Shown here piece by piece: positions 17,601 through 22,492 of a stretch of DNA of 22,492 bases (position 1 is the first letter of the stretch; the number at the start of each line of letters is the position of its first letter). The notes beneath the pieces are model-generated. The model was not told where the DNA came from. It ran no database searches and was given only the letters and a program-made list of their open reading frames with translations. The position numbers and the translations under genes are program-made. Origin of the DNA: JAWLFI01 sp964627995 (GTDB lineage Bacteria > Bacteroidota > Bacteroidia > Chitinophagales > Saprospiraceae); assembly GCA_964627995.1 (NCBI GenBank), contig CAZVLN010000037.1, positions 1-22,492 on the forward strand, read 5' to 3'.

Positions 17601-20600
17601 GCAGCAGGGTCCTGAATCGCTGTAAAACCAATATTATTTATACAATTATCTTCCACAAGCAGCTCTGGGGTAAGGTCTGGTATAACACCCTCACAATCTT
17701 CGTTCACAAATATGCTGGTATCAGATGCACATGTAAGAACTGCAGGAATAGTATCTAAAATTTCAACATTAAACATGCAGGTATCGGTGGCTCCACCGTT
17801 CAATTCTACGATAAGTGTAACTTCAACCGTTGTATCTCCTATGCCTGTACCGTCTATAATTGTAAACGCGCCTGGTATCTGAGTCAGCGTTAAACTATCC
17901 GGATCAGTACAACTGCTCACAACCGTAGCACTGTCCCTAAAGTCGGGTAATACATATTCACAATTCTCATCGAAAAAAGCGACGGTATTATCCGGACAGG
18001 TAATGGAAACCGGCAAGGTATCCGTAAATATCAAAGTGATGTCACAGGTCGCGCTATTACCAGCACTATCCGTAACTGTTACTATTAGCTGTATCTCTTG
18101 TGCTCCCTCTACCATACTATCGGCCGGTGGAGATTGAGTAAACTCAATAGAATCAATTTCCGTACAATTGTCAGAATACTCAACCCATTCGGAGACATCG
18201 GGTATTAAGGCCTCGCAATTTCCATCTAATGGAAATATAGAGTCCTGAGGACATTCTAACGCAGGCACAATACTATCTATTACAGTAACTGTAAAACTAC
18301 ACATGGTTATGTTACCCGAAGCATCCTCTACCGTGTAGGTCACTTCCGTAGTACCCTCGGGGTACACATCGCTCGCATCCTCACTAAAATTATAATCATT
18401 GAAAAATGTATCTACGCCACAGTTATCCGTTGGTAAAGGAACCGTGAAATCAACCGTCGCCTCACAAACCCCGGGATCTGTCGAAACTGTAATATCATTC
18501 GGACAGGTGATTAGCGGGTCTGTATCATCTATGACTTCTACCTCGAACGTACAAGTCGTGCTATTGTCGCTCTCATCTGTCGCTGTAAGCGTAATCTCAT
18601 ACGTCCCTACTCCATCAAAGGTCTCCCCAGCTGGTGGCGATTGTGTCACTATTATGGATGAGAGATTGGAACAGCTATCCGATACCATAGCCTGACTCGT
18701 GAAATTCTCTATTACATAACTACAGGTATCATTGGCAGGCACTTCTATGTTGGCTGGACAGGTCAGGTCTGGAGCTGTCTCATCTACAAATTCTACATCT
18801 ATAACGCAAGTCGAACTATTGCCAGAACTATCCGTAACTGTAATGATTACAACAATATTCTGCACCCCAACAATCATACTATCAGCCGGAGGAGACTGCG
18901 TAAACTCTATCGAATCAAAATCCGTACAGTTATCCGGATACGTTACCCAACCCGATACATCCGGAATTAATGCTTCACAATTCACATCCAATGTAATCAT
19001 TGAGTCTTGCGGACAATCCAACGCAGGTGCCTCATTATCTTCCACCGTAACCGTGAAACTGCAAGTCATCTCATTCCCTGATTCATCGATCACTGTGTAA
19101 ATTACCGTGGTCGTACCCTCGGGATATACATCACTTGCGTCTTCCGTGAAATTGTAATCATTGAAAAATGTATCTACGCCACAGTTATCCGTTGGTAAAG
19201 GAACCGTGAAATCAACCGTCGCCTCACAAACCCCGGGATCTGTCGAAACTGTAATATCATTCGGACAGGTAATCTCAGGAGCAATCTCATCCATCAAGTG
19301 GATAGGAAAGCTACATTCCATTTCATTACCGCTTAAATCCTCAGCTGAAAGCGTAATAATATATACAGTATCTGAGCCCGTCAGGGTAGTTCCTGGCGCA
19401 GGCGTTTGTGTTACCTGAATATCCATTGTATCTGTGCAATTGCTCATGAGTATAGCATCCGATGTGAAATCTTCCAGCACGTAACTGCAACCAGAATCAA
19501 CGAAAACATCTAGTGTGTCCAGGTGAGGACACATAATATCCGGTGGCAGGGTGTCGAGCGTGGAAACCACTATTTCACAAGTTGCGAAATTACCTGAAGA
19601 GTCCGTTACCGTAACCTGAATTATAGTGTCCTGTACCATCATCAAAGTATCTCCAACCGCTGGTACCTGAGATACAATTATACTATCTTCTTCCGTACAG
19701 TTATCAGGAAAGTTGATTAAGCCGGTAATACTAGGTACTTCTACTTGACAAAATTCATCTAAGTAAAGAAATAAGGTGTCATTAGAACAGGAAAGGTCAG
19801 GAGCTTCCTCGTCGGTTACTTCTACATTAAACGAACAGGTATCCGACAAACCCGCAACATCAAAAATAATGATGGATACTTCAGTAATCCCAACAGGATA
19901 AAATCCACTTGCATTAGTAGAGTCCGTGAAATCAACAATAACCGAATCAACACTGCAATTATCTGAGACAACTGGATCAGGAAACTCAATAAACGCTCCA
20001 CATTCACCTGGATCGTTCGATACTGAAGTATCACCGGGACAGTCTACCTCTGGAGGAGTCACATCCACTACATTAATTGTCGTTTCCGCCGTGGTTGCGT
20101 TACCACAAGAATCAACTGCTGTGTAAACTATAGTTGTGGATCCAAGATTAAACACGGTATCTACAATTGCCCCCTGGCTGGTATAGTCATTTGTTATTAC
20201 TACTCCCGTATTACAATCGTTAGCCCAAGCTGCAGGCAGCTGGGTGTCCAATTGGCAGTTCTCATTCGCAAAGAAATTAACACCGTTTAACTGAGGCACA
20301 GTAAGAATTGGGGGCCTGTTATTCAAAATCCGAATCATTTGAACACTATCGTACTTAATTCCAGTACACGAATCAACGACCTCCCAAATTCGCATAAAAT
20401 CAAAACATGCGCTATCTGGAGAAATTCCCATATCAGTAAAAGTTATAGACACAGTTTCACATGTAGTCTGAGGAATAATTACTTCAGATATAATCTCATG
20501 AGGAGCTATATTACACTCTGAAATTACCGTATCCTCTGGCCATTGAATCGTATTGGGATCAAAGCCAGGATTAGGGTTCTCCACTGTTATTACTTGAGTG

Positions 20601-22270
20601 CAAGAATCCATATTCCCTGAAGAGTCCCTGGCTACCCATTTCCTGATAACCTCACCTCGTTTACAACCATCAAGGCTAATATCTTCAGAATATTCAAATG
20701 TAAATTCACAATTGTCAGAAATATCAGGTTCTCCATAGACTGAATATTCATCTAGAAGATCAGTACAGTTAATAGTAATATTTTGAGGACAATCCATTAA
20801 TACAGGGGGAAGTTTATCCTGTACATCAACATCAAACATACAGGACCCCGTTAGCCCACTACTATCAGTAGCTTCAACAATCACAGTAATTACCTCTCCA
20901 ATATCCGCACAACAGAATTCAACACTAGGACCAAAAACTAGATCTTGAGGATTATTACAATTAGTATCCATTCTTCTAATGCGAACCTCTTCAACGAAAC
21001 AATTATCGGTATAAGAAAAGCCGATAAATGTAAATGGTGTAATGGACGCAGAGCCAAAATTATTCAGCGATACTTCAACATCGCCACAGACAACCGTAGG
21101 ACTTTCAGTATCTACAATGGTAACATTATAATCGCAGCTACTAGTATTATTGCAAGCGTCAGTCACAATAACCTCTACAGGGGTCGTACCCAAATCTAAA
21201 GGAACGACATCCCCTTCTTGATACCAATTATTGTCAACCATAAAAAGGACGGAAATATCATCATTGTCTGAACAGCTATCACTTGCATTAATAGTGGGTA
21301 AGGAATACAGACCATTGCATAAGTTTGGTGAATTAGACAAGGTAATATCATCAGGACAGGTAAAATCAGGTCCTAGGGTATCCAAAATAACAATTTGTTG
21401 AATTTCAGTTCTCATAGAATTCGAACACCAGTCTACAACAGTCCATGTTCTCATCACTTTATAAGTGTTACCACATTTAGGAATAATTTGATCATCTTCC
21501 CATGCAGCTAATCCGCATAGAAGGTTAATCTCTTCTCCATTCAGGGTAGGAAAGCCGGTATTACCAGGATCTATATTTTCATCAGGGCAATATAGGGTAT
21601 CACTTTCGGGGAAAACCACCTCTGAAATCGCAGGACGCTCCAAGCGAATTATTTGAGAACATGTATTAGAGTTTCCATATGCATCTTCGACATACCAAGA
21701 CCTATCAAGAATTAAAACGTAATCACTCTGACAATTTTGGGAAATTTGTTGCTGACTATAACTTACAATCAAATCCTCTCTTGGAGTACAATTGTCTATT
21801 AGATTGGGTAATAATGAATCTATATCATCATAATAAATATCAAATGTGCAGGAAACATCAATTGTGTCACAGTCAAAAAATGGAGCAAGTTTGTCTTCTA
21901 CAGTAATATTTGACCAGCATTTTTGGTTCGTATTTGTATTTAAAACTTCTGCCATCACCGTTTCACCAATAAGGCTACAATCTACAGTATCATTAAAACC
22001 AGAGGGCGTTACTATAGAAACTTCAAATTGATCATAGGAAGGAAAGGTTTCTGCCAGCAACATATCTGGAGATAATACGCCAAGACCATTAGCATCTAAC
22101 GATAATTGAAGGTTGGAAACACAAACTAAAGATGATAACTCTTCATTTTGGTCTGTGATAAATAATACCTCCTCCTTCTTCCCTGATTGCTCAGCTCCGA
22201 AAAAATAAACTCCTGAGAAAAAAATTATGCTTAAAGAAGCAATAAAGAAAGAAGTCAATATCTGTTTCAT
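14672..22270 (-). CDS. Giant T9SS-secreted multi-HYR protein with dockerin-like and cohesin-like domains
   Basis: A 2532-aa exported protein. The start chosen is ATG 22270, giving a signal peptide MKQILTSFFIASLSIIFF; an in-frame ATG at 22312 would put 14 aromatic residues before it. About 20 HYR or HYR-like modules follow, with the pattern CPxDxT...C...DNC...YTVxDxSGNxxxC. Residues of about 743-1774 form a regular array of 80-90-aa units. A double-Cys module (GPSVEFCC, about 447) also occurs in the paralogue downstream. The C-terminal part repeats the paralogue's order: carboxypeptidase-regulatory-like domain (about 2142-2200), dockerin-like pair (about 2200-2250: GVNTFDLLLIQQHILGL and ADVDKNQRITGGDIIHLRR), cohesin-like sandwich (about 2334-2440), and type A sorting domain (about 2441-2532, NRPNPFMDRTV to SKILILSKP). 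Many Asp residues and regular Cys pairs suggest a calcium-stabilised, disulphide-linked rod on the cell surface. An adhesive or matrix function is inferred; no enzyme domain is seen. Confidence 0.87.
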   Translation of the reverse strand: MKQILTSFFIASLSIIFFSGVYFFGAEQSGKKEEVLFITDQNEELSSLVCVSNLQLSLDANGLGVLSPDMLLAETFPSYDQFEVSIVTPSGFNDTVDCSLIGETVMAEVLNTNTNQKCWSNITVEDKLAPFFDCDTIDVSCTFDIYYDDIDSLLPNLIDNCTPREDLIVSYSQQQISQNCQSDYVLILDRSWYVEDAYGNSNTCSQIIRLERPAISEVVFPESDTLYCPDENIDPGNTGFPTLNGEEINLLCGLAAWEDDQIIPKCGNTYKVMRTWTVVDWCSNSMRTEIQQIVILDTLGPDFTCPDDITLSNSPNLCNGLYSLPTINASDSCSDNDDISVLFMVDNNWYQEGDVVPLDLGTTPVEVIVTDACNNTSSCDYNVTIVDTESPTVVCGDVEVSLNNFGSASITPFTFIGFSYTDNCFVEEVRIRRMDTNCNNPQDLVFGPSVEFCCADIGEVITVIVEATDSSGLTGSCMFDVDVQDKLPPVLMDCPQNITINCTDLLDEYSVYGEPDISDNCEFTFEYSEDISLDGCKRGEVIRKWVARDSSGNMDSCTQVITVENPNPGFDPNTIQWPEDTVISECNIAPHEIISEVIIPQTTCETVSITFTDMGISPDSACFDFMRIWEVVDSCTGIKYDSVQMIRILNNRPPILTVPQLNGVNFFANENCQLDTQLPAAWANDCNTGVVITNDYTSQGAIVDTVFNLGSTTIVYTAVDSCGNATTAETTINVVDVTPPEVDCPGDTSVSNDPGECGAFIEFPDPVVSDNCSVDSVIVDFTDSTNASGFYPVGITEVSIIIFDVAGLSDTCSFNVEVTDEEAPDLSCSNDTLFLYLDEFCQVEVPSITGLINFPDNCTEEDSIIVSQVPAVGDTLMMVQDTIIQVTVTDSSGNFATCEIVVSTLDTLPPDIMCPHLDTLDVFVDSGCSYVLEDFTSDAILMSNCTDTMDIQVTQTPAPGTTLTGSDTVYIITLSAEDLSGNEMECSFPIHLMDEIAPEITCPNDITVSTDPGVCEATVDFTVPLPTDNCGVDTFFNDYNFTEDASDVYPEGTTTVIYTVIDESGNEMTCSFTVTVEDNEAPALDCPQDSMITLDVNCEALIPDVSGWVTYPDNCTDFDSIEFTQSPPADSMIVGVQNIVVIITVTDSSGNSSTCVIDVEFVDETAPDLTCPANIEVPANDTCSYVIENFTSQAMVSDSCSNLSSIIVTQSPPAGETFDGVGTYEITLTATDESDNSTTCTFEVEVIDDTDPLITCPNDITVSTDPGVCEATVDFTVPLPTDNCGVDTFFNDYNFSEDASDVYPEGTTEVTYTVEDASGNITMCSFTVTVIDSIVPALECPQDSIFPLDGNCEALIPDVSEWVEYSDNCTEIDSIEFTQSPPADSMVEGAQEIQLIVTVTDSAGNSATCDITLIFTDTLPVSITCPDNTVAFFDENCEYVLPDFRDSATVVSSCTDPDSLTLTQIPGAFTIIDGTGIGDTTVEVTLIVELNGGATDTCMFNVEILDTIPAVLTCASDTSIFVNEDCEGVIPDLTPELLVEDNCINNIGFTAIQDPAAGEIFSAGDTVTISFTVFVDNGDTLTCESELLVLDSIAPGISCPEDTTLILNENCVVSIPDFSGDFVLDPGCADSLDIEIAQSPTPGDYPSFDGDEIEVSLIATNPSNGEADTCIFLITTQDTISPMLQCSANSILIDLDEDCSARIPDVTAEVDSVQDNCTEQQNIIITQSPIADSLIIEPESAIEVEITADDGNGNTVSCFITVEFQDVTPPTLICPPDTMVPCQFDIDSTEQYGTPEASDNCSIVGIVTTTQFFSSNACTIDSLKRTFIATDASGNSTTCVQTVIFEGANPDLTEDDFIFVDTVFTQDCELTDPEDIPGSIPMLDPNLDVCKVINTSFEDGLQRDSDFGCKEFDRTWTLIDSCANLSNTSDGIFTFEQLVVINDTVSPDIAVPFLDTIIYIDSCGTMAEIIFAPASASDCVGIDTLFNDSPFADDNSGGDISGTYEEGIYEITITAEDSCGNVIEQIIDLVVSDTSDLEFSCVFKVEKPFDPVSFMVPFFVSEMADGIVNSCGNIPAGDINFSVDPNDINDTVIIVTCEDFGPGGTEFVDSVPVYAFIDGVLVDSCETIIAITDNVIDCMIEALPGEVVDVNAHPFEDVQVDLSGTNNATTSTNEHGEYLFTELMHGGFYSVECDYDGNPLAGVNTFDLLLIQQHILGLNNLEGPYSLIAADVDKNQRITGGDIIHLRRVILGIDSEMPVDNWRFIPEDYVFISPEWAHASNYPEMIQIESLSGSVMSTDFVGLKVGDVDGSISPEARGRSGNEFWTAKYGADDQIEFFAPTSGKVYGFQFEMPAEFVQNAVLVDGQIKWNDFEIARTNSGGLNVSWSDPYGLDMASDQPLFSLKSVDGSQIKPFAFTQEHIASQVYREGEVQVRSLSLRWSAGITNYALHQNRPNPFMDRTVIPFELPNPEEVELRVHDNSGRLVYSARISGKAGYNEFELQANALKTSGQYHYTLKADNFVGSKILILSKP
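18393..18508. repeat. 116-bp identical repeat, copy 1
   Basis: These 116 bases are identical to 19155-19270, exactly 762 bp away, inside the third A-type HYR unit. The flanking bases on both sides diverge at once, so identity is confined to this block. Confidence 0.93.
19155..19270. repeat. 116-bp identical repeat, copy 2
   Basis: Perfect copy of 18393-18508, inside the second A-type HYR unit of the giant protein gene. It encodes about 38 residues, including CPNDITVSTDPGVCEATVDF and the DNCGVDTFFNDYNF segment. Confidence 0.93.
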
Positions 22271-22378
22271 AATTAAAAGTTTTAGGTAATAGAGCCAATA
22301 ATACTGGTACAAAGACCCATTACATCCAATTTCAAAAGCTTAGATAATACGCTACATGCATACAATTAAAAGTCAAGC

Positions 22379-22432
22379 TATGGATCAAAGGTAAAACAAT
22401 ATTTTATATATTACAAATTTATATAATATGTT
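22379..22432 (-). promoter_or_regulatory. Promoter and shared palindromic element upstream of the 2532-aa gene
   Basis: On the minus strand a -33 TTTG (22417-22414), exactly 20 nt of spacer and a -7 TACCTTTG (22393-22386) match the Bacteroidota promoter consensus very well, giving a leader of about 109 nt to ATG 22270. An imperfect palindrome, TACAAATT (22412-22419), TATAT, AATATGTT (22425-22432), overlaps the -33 box. It belongs to the 26-nt element (22406-22431) shared with the paralogue's promoter (25 of 26 bases identical). Confidence 0.65.
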
Positions 22433-22434
22433 AA

Positions 22435-22472
22435 TACAAAAAAAGAGCCCCGGAGGTATTCCGAGGCCCTTT
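22435..22472 (-). terminator. Rho-independent terminator of a leftward gene beyond the right edge
   Basis: A 13-bp stem with two G-U pairs on the minus strand (22460-22472 with 22442-22454, loop 22455-22459) is followed by a T run from 22444 to 22438. It must end a leftward gene whose coding region lies outside the window. Confidence 0.78.
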
Positions 22473-22492
22473 CGTTGCGTCTATATGGCTGT

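Larger units (their letters stand above)
16955..20045 (-). repeat. Tandem HYR array with three-domain higher-order period
   Basis: Within the 2532-aa protein gene, at least a dozen HYR units run in regular register. Nine of them fall into three successive A-B-C triplets. A units contain CPxDxxVSxDPGxC. B units contain a CxVxVPS or CEALIPDVS segment. C units contain CSYVLEDF or CSYVIENF. The second and third triplets are offset by 762 bp (254 codons); the first is 12 bp longer. B and C units share a QxPxxG/D motif. More single units follow towards the C-terminus. The pattern implies growth by duplication of blocks of three domains. Confidence 0.8.

Noticed and set aside
18399..19418. Two plus-strand open frames whose products share about 40 identical N-terminal residues
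   Set aside because: They are antisense shadows of the 116-bp repeat inside the HYR array of the giant protein gene, not duplicated genes.
18393..20045. CRISPR-like periodic repeats
   Set aside because: The period is hundreds of bases, the repeats are in frame and encode HYR domains. No short repeat-spacer pattern exists and no cas genes are present.
22271..22312. ATG at 22312 as the start of the 2532-aa protein
   Set aside because: It would place 14 aromatic residues ahead of a standard signal peptide that begins at ATG 22270.

Overview
The window looks like a chromosomal segment from a member of the Bacteroidota, most likely a Saprospiria/Lewinella-type marine or environmental bacterium. 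The clade call is an inference. It rests on three secreted proteins with C-terminal sorting domains of the type IX secretion system (T9SS), several promoters of the Bacteroidota form (TTTG, about 20 nt, TAnnTTTG), A/T-rich leaders without Shine-Dalgarno sequences, a ribosomal protein S1 with an acidic extension, and a fused CrtYcd-type lycopene cyclase.

Layout. At 1-312 there is only a leftward promoter for a gene outside the window. At 313-3491 lies a leftward carotenoid operon, crtI-crtB-crtY (phytoene desaturase, phytoene synthase, lycopene cyclase), enough to turn geranylgeranyl diphosphate into a cyclised carotenoid. At 3613-5718 is rpsA (30S protein S1), with its own promoter and a strong terminator. 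At about 5820-6050 is a GC-rich, non-coding block of consecutive hairpins. At 6069-7088 is a small T9SS-exported protein of unknown function. At 7420-9099 is fadD (long-chain acyl-CoA synthetase), the only rightward gene. At about 9348-9440 is a second GC-rich structured element whose pairing suggests a three-way junction.

The right 13 kb (9509-22270) holds two leftward giant paralogous genes for secreted proteins of 1648 and about 2532 aa. Both carry Cys-containing HYR/immunoglobulin-like modules, then a carboxypeptidase-regulatory-like domain, a dockerin-like calcium-binding repeat pair, a cohesin-like beta-sandwich and a type A T9SS sorting domain. The larger one has a regular HYR array organised as a repeated three-domain unit, with a 116-bp perfectly identical block duplicated 762 bp apart.

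Each giant gene has its own terminator and promoter. A nearly identical 26-nt AT-rich palindromic element (25 of 26 bases) lies upstream of both, so they are probably co-regulated surface or matrix proteins. A terminator at the right edge ends another leftward gene beyond the window. The most unusual items are the two hairpin-cluster elements, the shared palindrome, and the combination of dockerin-like and cohesin-like domains within single T9SS cargos.
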